A program made the translations under genes and the position numbers. A model generated the notes under the pieces. It had not been told where the DNA came from, ran no database searches, and saw only the letters and a list, made by a program, of their open reading frames with translations. From positions 434,001 through 498,000 of the forward strand of contig NZ_LT670819.1 in NCBI RefSeq assembly GCF_900129855.1: a DNA stretch of 64,000 nucleotides, read 5' to 3'. This document shows, piece by piece, positions 18,001 to 25,600 of the stretch. Every line of letters starts with the position of its first letter. Positions within the stretch are counted from its first letter, which is position 1. This DNA comes from Streptomyces sp. 3214.6. Its GTDB lineage: Bacteria; Actinomycetota; Actinomycetes; Streptomycetales; Streptomycetaceae.

Positions 18001-18440
18001 CCGTGGTGGCGCTGGGGGGCCGCGGCACCTCTGAAGCCCCGTCCGGATACCGGACGTTCAGCCTCGTGAACCCCCACGACGACGGCGTCTCCCTCGACGC
18101 CATCGTCGACTGGCTCGCCCAGGACGGCCACGCCATCGAGCGGGTGGACGACTACGCCGAGTGGTACCTGCGGTTCGAGGCGGCGATGCGCGCCCTGCCC
18201 GAGACACAGTGGCAGTACACGGCGCTGCCTATCCTGCACGGCTTCAAGGAGCCCGAGGACCCGGTACCCGGATCCGTCATCCCCTCCGACCGGTTCCGCG
18301 CCGCCATCCGGGGCGGCGCGATCGCCGGGCACGGGGACATCCCGAGCCTCACGCGCGACCTCGTCGCCAAGTACGCCCGGGACCTGAAGAACCTGATGAC
18401 AGCGGGGCGTCTCATGGACGGCGGCCACGTCAACCACTGA
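15051..18440 (+). CDS. Terminal PKS/reductase protein: KS - AT-docking - ACP - thioester reductase
   Basis: About 1129 residues. The ketosynthase spans 12-445 with an intact triad (C184 in TACSSS, H320 in EAHGTGTELGD, H362 in SNIGHADAAAG). Residues ~455-570 (PLSARTEHQL to RLPSYPFAGESY) look like the short KS-to-AT linker found in trans-AT synthases; no acyltransferase is present. The ACP carries S624 in GGDSL. The reductase (about 725-1120) is a short-chain dehydrogenase-type thioester reductase with TGASGYLG (731-738), an ISSV serine, and Y902/K906 in YATSKWAGE. It should release the chain with NAD(P)H as an aldehyde or, after two reductions, an alcohol. No ketoreductase or dehydratase is present. 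It is the last gene of the plus-strand operon. Confidence 0.93.
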   Translation: MTTDEAAQHDLDQAVAVVGMSGRFPGAPDLDAYWANLRDGVCSLSTFTEKELLADGADPAELRNPAFVPAQGHLADADRFEAEIFGFNRTEAAALDPQHRVLLETAWSALEDAGYAPLNAPSRTGVYMGGSSTEHALAAETDPALAASIGALQVRLLTDREFLAPWISYRLGLDGPSMMVQTACSSSLTAVHVAVQALLLGECDTALAGGVAIGAPRKEGYVYYQGGTSSPDGRCRPFDEKAAGTVPGSGVGVLVLRRLEDALADGDPVRAVIRGAAVTNDGAGKVGFTAPGVDQQTAAITEAWTAAGLEPSAAQYLEAHGTGTELGDRIELAAASAAFTARAGLDGGVGIALGSVKSNIGHADAAAGVAALIKTVLMLEHATLAPTVNVTSPMAALRDSPLRLVTETRHWPRRPDLPRLAGVTSVGMGGTNVHVVVQEAPAREPRAKADARPTVLPLSARTEHQLALVASRLAARLREADAPALADVAHTLRTGRVGMPVRAYVVAAGVQEASDKLMALAEGHPDPGRDPSGEAWLRGEEVTWPALDGEVRRVRLPSYPFAGESYGALTLRGRAAQAPAESAAPAPGSELEAGVAELVMEALDLDGSAGLEKTYLEAGGDSLTSVHLAGRLRDELDIDVPIHLFLEPVTLKEMTIRIVEIKEGGEGVGRPARRVAAVRRPTFASVHGEGVTEVHAKDLTLDKFLDAHLLADAPALPRAEREPRTVLLTGASGYLGRFLALEWLRTLAPADGRLIALVRGEDAAAARQRLDAAFDSGDPELVRTYEELAAVHLEVVAGDMAEPRLGLDEAAWDRLADEVDLIVHAGALVNHILPYPHLFEANVVGTAELVRLALTRRTKPITYISSVAVADSRRPALDEDTDVRVAIPALNVDGGYAGGYATSKWAGEVLLREAHDLCGLPVTTFRSSMILAHGRYGGQLNVSDVFSRLLFSVLATGVAPRSFYPADGERAHYDGLPVDFTAAAVVALGGRGTSEAPSGYRTFSLVNPHDDGVSLDAIVDWLAQDGHAIERVDDYAEWYLRFEAAMRALPETQWQYTALPILHGFKEPEDPVPGSVIPSDRFRAAIRGGAIAGHGDIPSLTRDLVAKYARDLKNLMTAGRLMDGGHVNH

Positions 18441-18450
18441 CGTGCCGCCC

Positions 18451-18495
18451 GGGACGCGGAGCCGGGATCATCCCCCGTCCCCGGCTCCGCGTCCC
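18451..18495 (+). terminator. Strong hairpin ending the NRPS-PKS operon
   Basis: A perfect 16-bp stem (GGGACGCGGAGCCGGG at 18451-18466 with its complement at 18480-18495) around a 13-nt loop, starting 11 bp after the reductase stop. There is no U-tract, as is normal for actinomycete terminators. Confidence 0.85.
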
Positions 18496-18548
18496 GCAGT
18501 ACAGCCCCCGGGACGGCCGGAAGGGCTTGGTACCACACCGAAACTTCG

Positions 18549-18951
18549 GTGGGCCCATGGTCGACGGTTCGATGTTCAGGCAGGGCCAGAGAGACTGGGG
18601 GCAGCCGAGCGGCGCGCCAGGAGCGTGCGATCCGTACGCGTGAGGCCATCCTGGAATCCATGGCGCGCCTGTTCATCGAGGTCGGGTACGAAGCCGCCAC
18701 CATCGACGCACTCGTCGAACGGACCGGGCTGACCCGAGGCGCCCTGTACTTCCGCTTCCCGACCAAGGAAGCGATGGCGCGCGGCGTGCTCGACCAGGCC
18801 CCGCGAGGGGCTCGTTCCGCAGACGCACAAGGTCCAGGAATGGGTCGATCTCGGGCTCCTGCTCCCACACCGGATGCCCCAGGAACCGATGCTGCGTGCG
18901 GCCGTCCAGCTGTCCGTCCACCCCAAGGCACGCAGACAGCAGACCCGCGCG
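18549..18951 (+). pseudogene. TetR-family regulator of the gamma-butyrolactone-receptor type, frameshifted
   Basis: The DNA-binding domain is clear: RQERAIRTREAILESMARLF, GYEAATIDALVERTGLTRGA, LYFRFPTKEAMARGVLDQ. This is the ArpA/ScbR pattern (RxxxIRTxxxILxAAAxxFxExGYxAATIxxILxxAGVTKGALYFHFxSK). After DQ the frame is lost near 18800. A neighbouring frame continues the ligand domain (HKVQEWVDLGLLLPHRM, PMLRAAVQLSV) and stops at 18951. The rest of the ligand domain is gone. As a broken receptor-like gene beside the cluster, it may once have controlled it. Confidence 0.7.
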
Positions 18952-18954
18952 TGA

Positions 18955-19155
18955 AGGATGTCGGCGAGATCCGGACAGCGCACCTCTTCGACATGGTCGT
19001 CGACTTGAACCCCCGGCTGCCCATCGGCAGCGGCCCGTTCGGTCGGCGTGTCCTCTTCGGCGCCGCAGGCGGCACGTTCCACGGCCCCAGGCTGCACGGC
19101 GACGTCCTCCTCGGCGGGGGCGACTGGGCGCTGTTCGACCCCGACGGGGCGATGA
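18955..19155 (+). pseudogene. DUF3237-family protein, N-terminal fragment
   Basis: The frame reads LFDMVVDLNPRLPIGSGPFG, RRVLFGAAGGTFHGPRL, GDVLLGGGDWALFDPDG, which matches DUF3237 proteins (xxGxGxxGxRxxxxxxGGxFxGPxLxGxVxxGGxDW). The C-terminal half is missing; at about 19155 it runs into an unrelated short tail ending at 19226. No own start codon is certain. It is fused in frame to the broken TetR gene. Confidence 0.55.
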
Positions 19156-19231
19156 CCCTACCCTCACGTGCTCCGGTATCGGCGGGCCATCGAGACATAC
19201 GCCCAAGACCTCAACGACACCGTCTGAGTCA

Positions 19232-20357
19232 GAGGTCGTTTTATCCCAGTGTTTTGTCCCGGAATTCACTGTTTTATCTGCGGTGTCGGGTCGCGCCAGG
19301 AGATGGTGGTCTCGCCGGTGAGGCGGCGGGCCATGAGGTCGGTCATAGCGATGTTGATCACAGCTTCGGAGCGGGTAGGCAGAGCCTCGTAGTCGCGGGC
19401 CAGTCGGCGGTGCAGCATGAGCCAGCCATAGGTCCGTTCGACCGCCCACCGCTTCGGGATCGGAGCGAAACCCCTGGTGCCGGGCTTGCGGGCGGTGATT
19501 TCCATGTCGATGCCGAGGGTGGCGGCATGCTCGACGAGGTGCTGACGGTAGCCGCCGTCGACCCACACCTTGCGGATACCAGGATGGTCAGCGGCGACCT
19601 GGTCCAACAACCGGGCACCGGCGGCGGAGTCCTGCACACTTGCCGCGGTGACCAGCACGGCGATCAGGAGTCCAAGGGTGTCGGTGACGATGTTCCGCTT
19701 CCGTCCGACGATCTTCTTCCCGGCGTCGATGCCCTGGCCGGCGGCGGGGACACTGGTGGAGGTCTTGACGCTCTGGGCGTCGATCACGCAGGCCGACGGC
19801 TCGGCATCCCGTCCTTCCTTCTCTCGCAGGAGCCGGCGGAGCAAGCCGTTGAGCTGGGCGAACACGCCCTCGTCCGCCCACTTGGCGAAGTAGCCGTAGA
19901 CCGTGTTCCAGTGCGGGAAGTCGTGCGGGAGGTAGCGCCACTGAACGCCGGTCCGGTCCACGTACAAGATCGCGTCCATGATGTCGCGCAGATCGTGCTC
20001 GGGCGGTCGGCCGAAGTCCAGTGCCCTGCCGCGCCGCTCGAACCGCCACGCCGCCAGCACCGGCTCGATCAACTCCCAGCGGGCATCAGACAGATCACTC
20101 GGATAAGGACGTCGCGTCGGCATGCTTCCGGCGTACCGCAGCAGACCGAGTGCGCCCAGGCGCACAGCGATGAAAACGGAGGCACGCGGTCTCGAAGGCC
20201 GGCATCCTGGGATGAGACAGGCACAAGTCACTTTCCACCCCACCTGTCACCCCACCTGACCAGCAAGAATCGACCCGCATCTCCAGCAGCACGAGCACCA
20301 CAACCCGGCGGCCTCAAAATCGCAGGAAACGCGGGCAGTCCAGGTGAAAACGACCTC
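19232..20357 (-). mobile_element. IS5-family insertion sequence, apparently complete
   Basis: About 1126 bp. The ends are imperfect inverted repeats: GAGGTCGTTTTATCC at the left and GAGGTCGTTTTCACC (read from the right end), 13 of 15 identical. Both flanks show TCA directly outside the repeats, consistent with a 3-bp target duplication. The transposase gene is intact. A 234-bp leader between the right repeat and the start codon is longer than usual for this family. Confidence 0.72.
19266..20123 (-). CDS. IS5-family DDE transposase
   Basis: About 285 residues. It begins RRPYPSDLSDARWELIEPVL (the usual start of these transposases), then LRDIMDAILYVDRTGVQWRY, LPHDFPHWNTVYGYFAKW, the first catalytic D in CVIDAQSVKTS, GRKRNIVTDTLG, a second in VWVDGGYR, and the terminal E in RWAVERTYGWLMLHRRLARDYE. 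All DDE elements are present, so it is probably active or recently active. The ATG at 20123 gives the expected N-terminus. Confidence 0.9.
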   Translation of the reverse strand: MPTRRPYPSDLSDARWELIEPVLAAWRFERRGRALDFGRPPEHDLRDIMDAILYVDRTGVQWRYLPHDFPHWNTVYGYFAKWADEGVFAQLNGLLRRLLREKEGRDAEPSACVIDAQSVKTSTSVPAAGQGIDAGKKIVGRKRNIVTDTLGLLIAVLVTAASVQDSAAGARLLDQVAADHPGIRKVWVDGGYRQHLVEHAATLGIDMEITARKPGTRGFAPIPKRWAVERTYGWLMLHRRLARDYEALPTRSEAVINIAMTDLMARRLTGETTISWRDPTPQIKQ

Positions 20358-20468
20358 TCAGTGCGTGTTTCTAAGCCCCGGTTCGGGACTGCCGCGGGTG
20401 GCTGCAGGCCATCGCGAAGCGACGCTCGAAGAGCGCCCTTGACCGGCCGTGGAGCGGGTCCGGTGCCG

Positions 20469-21626
20469 TCAGCCCAGGCCCGGCGGTGTCCAGTCGGCAT
20501 GCCGCAAGGTGGTGCGGACCATCGCGCGGGAGGGGGCCAGCCGGAGAGTGGTGTTGCGCACGGCGACGGCCAGGGGGTGCGTCAGTTGTTGGCCCATCCG
20601 GCCGGCCTGGCGGGCGGCGCGTGCGACGGACTGGCTGCGCGGGCGACGCTCGGTGTCGTAACGGGCCAGCGCCGATTCGACGGTGGGCTCGGCGACGAGT
20701 GCGGCGGCCAGCACGGCTGCGTCCTCCAGTGCCTGGCAGGCGCCCTGGCCCAGGTTCGGGGTCATGGCGTGGGCCGCGTCACCGAGCAGCACGATCCGGC
20801 CTGCGGTGAAGGCGGGCAAGGGCGTCACCAGTTCGTGGATGTCGTGGTGCAGGACGGCGTCGGACCGGGTCGCGCCCAGCAGCTCGGGGATCGGATCATG
20901 CCATTCGCTGAAGCGGCGGCGCATTGTTTCAAGGGCGTCCGCATGCCGCACCCCGGGCGGCGAGTTGAGCACCGCGTGCCACTCGGCCCGGCCGTCGGCG
21001 AACGCGATGTGGCCGAACTCGGCGCCCTTTCCCCAGGTCAGCTCGAAGTCGGTGTCCAACTCGACCGGGCGCTCGGTGATGGCGCGCAACACGGTCGACC
21101 CGCTGTAGGCCGGGCCGGGGTGCTGAGGGAACAACTGTGCCCGCAGCCGGCTGCCCACTCCGTCGGCGGCCACGACCAGATCCGCCTCCAGGACGGCGTC
21201 CCCGAGCGGTATCCGCACCCGACTCGGGTCGGAGCGGTCGACGGACGTCACCTCGGCCCCGACCAACAGGCACTCGGACGGCAGCGCCGCGCGCAGCAGG
21301 TGGTGCAGCACAGCCCGGGAGATACCGACGATCGGCGTGCCCAGCTCGCGCTCAAGAGCGGCCCCGTCCATCCGGGCCAGCCAGCCGCCGCCGGGGACAC
21401 GGGTGCCTCCGGTGTACTGCGGCCGCGCAGCCGCGCGCACCGCCTCGCCGACGCCGAGGACGTCCAGGGCACGGATGCCGTTGGCGTGCAGGGAGATGCC
21501 CGCACCCACGTCAGCGAGGACGGGGGCGCGTTCGGCAACCTTCACCTCCCAGCCGATCAGGCGCAGCCCGATCGCGGCGGCCAGCCCGCCGATGCCTCCG
21601 CCCACCACCACCGCACTGCCACCCAT
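20469..21626 (-). CDS. FAD-dependent monooxygenase (UbiH/salicylate hydroxylase-type)
   Basis: About 385 residues. The N-terminal dinucleotide fold is AVVVGGGIGGLAAAIGLRLI, DLVVAADGVGSRLRAQLFP gives the DG motif, and GRIVLLGDAAHAMTPNLGQGACQALEDA is the GD motif that contacts the FAD ribityl and NAD(P)H. This is a single-component flavin hydroxylase. The substrate is unknown. ATG at 21626 has GGAGG upstream. It is divergent from a TetR gene across 88 bp that carries two identical operator-like repeats, so it is probably the target of that repressor, perhaps in detoxification of an aromatic compound. Confidence 0.9.
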   Translation of the reverse strand: MGGSAVVVGGGIGGLAAAIGLRLIGWEVKVAERAPVLADVGAGISLHANGIRALDVLGVGEAVRAAARPQYTGGTRVPGGGWLARMDGAALERELGTPIVGISRAVLHHLLRAALPSECLLVGAEVTSVDRSDPSRVRIPLGDAVLEADLVVAADGVGSRLRAQLFPQHPGPAYSGSTVLRAITERPVELDTDFELTWGKGAEFGHIAFADGRAEWHAVLNSPPGVRHADALETMRRRFSEWHDPIPELLGATRSDAVLHHDIHELVTPLPAFTAGRIVLLGDAAHAMTPNLGQGACQALEDAAVLAAALVAEPTVESALARYDTERRPRSQSVARAARQAGRMGQQLTHPLAVAVRNTTLRLAPSRAMVRTTLRHADWTPPGLG

Positions 21627-21660
21627 ACCGGTCCTCCCTCGTCCGCCCTGCCGCTCTCCT

Positions 21661-21706
21661 TCTACAGGTGTAGAAGGAGAGTACCCCGCTCCTCTACAGG
21701 TGTAGA
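21661..21706. promoter_or_regulatory. Twin operators in the monooxygenase/TetR divergent promoter
   Basis: The inverted repeat TCTACA-GG-TGTAGA occurs twice, at 21661-21674 and 21693-21706, exactly 32 bp apart (about three helical turns). It lies between the divergent starts at 21626 and 21715. This is a typical layout for a TetR dimer binding twice on one DNA face and repressing both genes. Confidence 0.75.
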
Positions 21707-21714
21707 AAAGGGGG

Positions 21715-22272
21715 ATGCCCACAGATCGACGTACCGTCCTCGCCGATGCGGCCATCGGCGTACTCGCCGAGGCCGGAATCCGGGGCCTGACCCACCGCGC
21801 GGTGGACCGGGCAGCAAACCTGCCACCCGGCACCACCTCCGCCTACTACCGCACCCGCCAGGCACTGCTCACCGCACTGGTCCGGCGTCTAGTCGCCCTT
21901 GACCAGGCAGAACTCCAGGCGATCGGGGAACAGGCGCCGGTGCCGCGCAGTGTCGAGGATCTGGTGGCCGGAATCGCCGCCTTCATCGAGCAACGGCTCA
22001 CCGGGGAGGGGCGACGACGCTCCCTCGCGCGCTACGCGTGCGCCATCGAGAGTGTGCACCACCCCGAACTGCAGGAGATCCTCATGCCGCGCCAGAACGC
22101 AGCACGACAAGCCGCACGCGACTTCCTGGCCGCGCACGGCGTCGTAGACGCCGAGGACCGCACTGTCACGCTGCTGACCTGTGTGGACGGATTGGTATTC
22201 GACCGCCTGGTGGGGGGCGGAACCGTGTCGGACCAGGAGATCCGCGGGCTGGTGGCGGCAGCGCTCCGATAG
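21715..22272 (+). CDS. TetR-family repressor
   Basis: About 185 residues. The N-terminal helix-turn-helix reads RRTVLADAAIGVLAEAGIRG, LTHRAVDRAANLPPGTTSAY, YRTRQALLTALVRRL. The C-terminal ligand domain is of the common TetR_C type. It faces the flavin monooxygenase across the twin TCTACA-GG-TGTAGA sites and is probably autoregulated. The inducer is unknown. Confidence 0.9.
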   Translation: MPTDRRTVLADAAIGVLAEAGIRGLTHRAVDRAANLPPGTTSAYYRTRQALLTALVRRLVALDQAELQAIGEQAPVPRSVEDLVAGIAAFIEQRLTGEGRRRSLARYACAIESVHHPELQEILMPRQNAARQAARDFLAAHGVVDAEDRTVTLLTCVDGLVFDRLVGGGTVSDQEIRGLVAAALR

Positions 22273-23684
22273 CCCGCACCTGCCGGCACCGAGCGGGCCC
22301 GAACGACCAGATGCTCCCGGGGGCCCGCTGGCGGAAAAGGAAAGCCCAGTAGGACATCCTCACCCGGGCATCACGGCGGATCGCCGCGTACAGATCGAGC
22401 AGACCGTGAACCGCTGGTTCGCCACGGAACGTGACCGTCTCAGGATGGGACTCGCCAACTAACGCTCAACAAACCCGCCAACAGGGAATCAACGAAGCGC
22501 TCCCACCTCGAGCTTCGGGAGCCCAGCCTCGCCATCTATCGATCAATGTCACAGGTTGGCGGCGAAGCTCAGCGGGTCTTGGGTGGAGAGCCACGTCCAG
22601 AGCAAGGGGGCCGGCCATGGAACTGCTCAGGTTTTCCGACCGACTGCCGCAGTGTTCACGCTGCCGGGGCGACCTCATCACACCACCGTGCGCCGCTGGC
22701 GCGACGAGCTGATATCCCTGCTCGCCGCCCGCGCGCCGCCGACCGGCCCGACGGCATGTGGGCCGTCTCGAAGCTCGTCACAGACGACACCAGCGTGCTG
22801 CCTCGCCACCTCGTCGAACAACGCGTCCTCGATGACATCGCGGTCTGCAGGCTCACAAAAGCTGGCACCGCCCACGTCAGCGGCTTCGCCGCGTTGTACG
22901 CCTCTCTCTACCCAGTACCTCGCCGACCGGTGAGGCCGACCCGCGTCACAGGACGTAAAACGCCCATCCAAGTCGGCTTCACCCTGCCCGCTCGGAGCGA
23001 GCGGCTGGTCATCCCCCAGCCGGCACTCGAAGAACTGCAACCATCATCGACGAAGCCGAACATCGTGGAACTGGGGCCCCGGCTTGTCCTCACCATCTGA
23101 CAGAACTCCCTGACCGTCGGCCCGGCGTCGCCTGACACAGACGCCTTGCTGCCCAAGCAGACCAACTCCCCCGACGACCTCCTCGCTCCGCAGGACCGCC
23201 GCTAAGCGCCTGAACTACCCGGCGCGGCCACGTCGGCCGAAGATACCGCCGCCCCCCCGGTCGGCGGCTGGTCCGCCTGCTCCTGGACGGCTTCGGCGGC
23301 GCGCTGCGGTGGTTGCTGCAGAGGCGGCACTCGCCGCCGGGCGTCAGGCCGGCTTCCGGATGCCCCCTGCCGTGCGTGACGAATTCCGCTCCGGCTTCGA
23401 CAAGGCGTTCACCAACCACCAGGCCAAAGCGGAGTTCGCCCACCTGATGATCCTGGGGATGATCGCCGACGATGTGCCGGCCAGCCTGCAGCAGCTCCTG
23501 GACGACGCGATCGCGTCCGCCCGCCAGACCAACGACGTGAAGTTCCGCGGCCTCTACGTCGACTGGACCGGTACCGGCGTCCTGCCAGCACCGTCGTCGG
23601 CGAGCTCTCGGCTTGCCCGCCTTCGGCCACCGACAACGAAATGGCCCGCGGACACCATCGGCGGCCCATCACGAAAGATCGAGG
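22273..23684. other. 1.4-kb stretch with only unrecognised or eroded frames
   Basis: Plus-strand frames at about 22755-23099 (MWAVSKLVTDDTSVLPRHLV) and 23309-23725 (AGFRMPPAVRDEFRSGFDKA, FAHLMILGMIADDVPASLQQ) have some coding character. Neither has a good start with a ribosome binding site or a family I recognise. A frame near 22680 (HHTTVRRWRDELISLLAARA) resembles an eroded DNA-binding or transposase piece. I read this as decayed sequence next to mobile DNA. Confidence 0.35.
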
Positions 23685-24497
23685 TTAGCGTCGGCGCTCG
23701 CCCGGTCCTCTGTTCTGGTCCCTGACGCCCTGTCGAACCCGATGGCCCCAGGCGAGTAGAGCCGAGGCGTCGTCGGTCCATTCGGGCGTGCCGGTGACCT
23801 CGCCGTGCGGCTGCAGCCGTTCGATCAGCGCGTACCAGGCCTCGACCTGCGCGGTATCCTCCGGACCCATGGGACGGAACCCCCACCATGTCGGCTGGTA
23901 GGCGGCTAGGTGGCCCTGGACGCTCGGTGACGGGGAGAGGCCCGGATCGGTGTTGATCCGGCGCTCGGACAGGGTCTTCAGCACCCCCTGCTCGATCATC
24001 TGCCGGTGGCTGATGATCTCCCTGCCCGCTGGGTAGAATCGCCAGCCCGGACCCGTGCTCTCGAAGGCCGTGAGTTCGGGCGCCAGTTCGTCCAGCCGCT
24101 GCCAGGTTGCCTCGTTCCAGGGCCCCATCCCCACCGTGGAGCCGAGCACATGGCGCATCCGCTGTGCGCAGGCCTCGTTGACCGTCTGCGCCAGTGCCAC
24201 CCAGGAGGCCTTCTGCTCACCGCGTCGGATGAGCACCGGGACCCAGATGTGGTCCCGGCCGGCCGACGTCAGTCGGAAGTGGTGTGTATCTTCGCCGTCG
24301 TGGTTGTTGAAGCCTGCGGACAGTATTTCGGGTAGTGGGATGCGCACGGTGCGCCATAGCCCCGGGGGTCTGAACCGCCGGCTGATGGTGACCGTCACCC
24401 CGTCGAACACCACCCGGGCCCAGAGCGTCCCGGCCTTCAACGGTCGCGGGCCCGGCTCCTGACGAGTCACCTTCGCCGAGGTCTTCTCCTGGGCCAA
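23685..24497 (-). CDS. Hypothetical protein
   Basis: About 270 residues with good codon bias and no frame breaks. I do not recognise the family. It is soluble, tryptophan-rich (WARVVFDGVTVTISRRF, GPGWRFYPAGREIISHRQMI, YQPTWWGFRPMGPEDTAQVE) and has no signal peptide or membrane segment. The ATG at 24497 is preceded by GGAGGAGACGTTGG. It stands alone between eroded regions, so no operon context helps. Confidence 0.7.
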   Translation of the reverse strand: MAQEKTSAKVTRQEPGPRPLKAGTLWARVVFDGVTVTISRRFRPPGLWRTVRIPLPEILSAGFNNHDGEDTHHFRLTSAGRDHIWVPVLIRRGEQKASWVALAQTVNEACAQRMRHVLGSTVGMGPWNEATWQRLDELAPELTAFESTGPGWRFYPAGREIISHRQMIEQGVLKTLSERRINTDPGLSPSPSVQGHLAAYQPTWWGFRPMGPEDTAQVEAWYALIERLQPHGEVTGTPEWTDDASALLAWGHRVRQGVRDQNRGPGERRR

Positions 24498-24589
24498 CGT
24501 CTCCTCCTGAGGGCGAGAGGCTCTCCTGGATCACCCGGAGCGCGTATTCATCGGGTTACCCCACAACAGCTCCGGTCATCCGGGCCAGG

Positions 24590-24831
24590 GCTCGGCCTGG
24601 TCTCGACCCCGCGAGCGCGGCATCCGAGCGGTGATCCCGGTCCCGGAGGACCAGCGAGGGGAGGCAGGCCGCCGGCCTTCGACCGCGAGACCTGCAAGCA
24701 GCGCAACACCGTCGAGCGATGCATCAACCGCCTCAAGCAATGGCGAGGCATCGCCACCCGCTACGAGAAGACCGCGACCATCTACCTGGCCGGACTCCAC
24801 ATCGCAGGCATCTTCCTCTGGTCCGCCCGCT
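24590..24831 (+). pseudogene. IS5-type transposase, C-terminal fragment
   Basis: After a frame break near 24670 the translation reads FDRETCKQRNTVERCINRLK, QWRGIATRYEKTATIYLAGL, HIAGIFLWSAR and then a stop. This is the standard C-terminus of a large actinobacterial IS5-group transposase, including the last catalytic glutamate (TVERC). Only ~60-75 residues remain and no terminal repeat was seen. Confidence 0.72.
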
Positions 24832-25215
24832 GATCCAAACGAAACCGCCTAGTACACCGACATCGCGCACTTCATAGCGGGCCTGCCGCTACCCGCCGAC
24901 CACACCGCTCCGCAATGGCTCGACGGCGAACCGGCTACCCGCGAACGCTGGCGCACCCTGGCCACCACCCGCCGCCACATCGGCATCTCGCAGTGACGAT
25001 CCGGGTGCCCCTGACCAGGCTCAGAACGTATTCGGATGAACTGGCCGACCGCTGGGGCTACAGTCCCCGGCCATGACCCCGTTCACGGTGAACGATGTGA
25101 CCGCGGCCCGTGCTCGCACCGTCGCAGATGATCTGATCGCGGCAGGCGACACCGTGATCGCGGACGGCCTGAGAGCCCCTGCCGACTAGGACACTGCATC
25201 TCTGCTGGTAGGCAC
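24832..25215. other. Spacer with small coding relics
   Basis: A plus-strand frame to 24996 (YTDIAHFIAGLPLPADHTAP, LATTRRHIGISQ) looks like the tail of a lost gene. A 38-codon frame from ATG 25074 (TPFTVNDVTAARARTVADDL) is preceded by no clear ribosome binding site. Nothing here is assignable. Confidence 0.3.
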
Positions 25216-25600
25216 TCAAGTGCCCCGTGGGTAAAGGGACTCTGATTCCACGAGGATCTGCGGCTTGCGGTCGGCGACGTAGCGGCGGACTAGCTGGTAG
25301 GAGACCTCGGCGCCGTGCTCTTCGACCAGGCGGTGGAAGATCCGGGTGACCGTGTGCCGCTGCTTGCGCGGCGCGTCCAGGTCCGCCCACAGGATTCCGT
25401 CGACCACTGCCTTGCATGGGCCCAGCGCAGTCGCTCGCGGCGGGAGCTTCTTCCTCGGCTCCGGCCAGACCGAGTCCACAGCTTGCTGATGGTCCGCCAC
25501 GACACGTTGTGCTTGCGCGAGATCTCCCGCATCGTCATGCCGTCCCGGTGGTCGCGCCGGATCGCGGCCAGCCGCGTCCATCCGGTCGGCGCCGCTCAGC
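25216..25600 (-). pseudogene. IS21-type (IstA-like) transposase, N-terminal relic with frameshifts
   Basis: One frame shows MTMREISRKHNVSWRTISKL, the helix-turn-helix. A shifted frame continues with RKKLPPRATALGPCKAVVDG, LWADLDAPRKQRHTVTRIFH and RLVEEHGAEVSYQLVRRYVA before stopping at 25216. This is the typical IstA N-terminus; the integrase core is missing. At least one frameshift lies near 25480-25500. Confidence 0.68.

Noticed and set aside
14877..18437. A 1186-codon open frame on the minus strand opposite the KS-ACP-reductase gene
   Set aside because: It mirrors the plus-strand gene exactly, is compositionally odd (Gly/Arg/Val/His-rich) and matches no family. GC-rich codon bias leaves the antisense frame open.
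213..18440. Identity with viomycin, streptothricin or chymostatin clusters
   Set aside because: Only the two capreomycidine genes match. The diagnostic tailoring and NRPS genes of viomycin/streptothricin are absent, and the KS-ACP-reductase does not fit what I know of chymostatin.
18549..21902. A 1117-codon plus-strand frame crossing TetR, DUF3237, the IS and the monooxygenase
   Set aside because: It runs through unrelated and antisense genes, including a whole IS on the other strand. Only its first ~250 bp (TetR HTH) and the DUF3237 piece carry real similarity.
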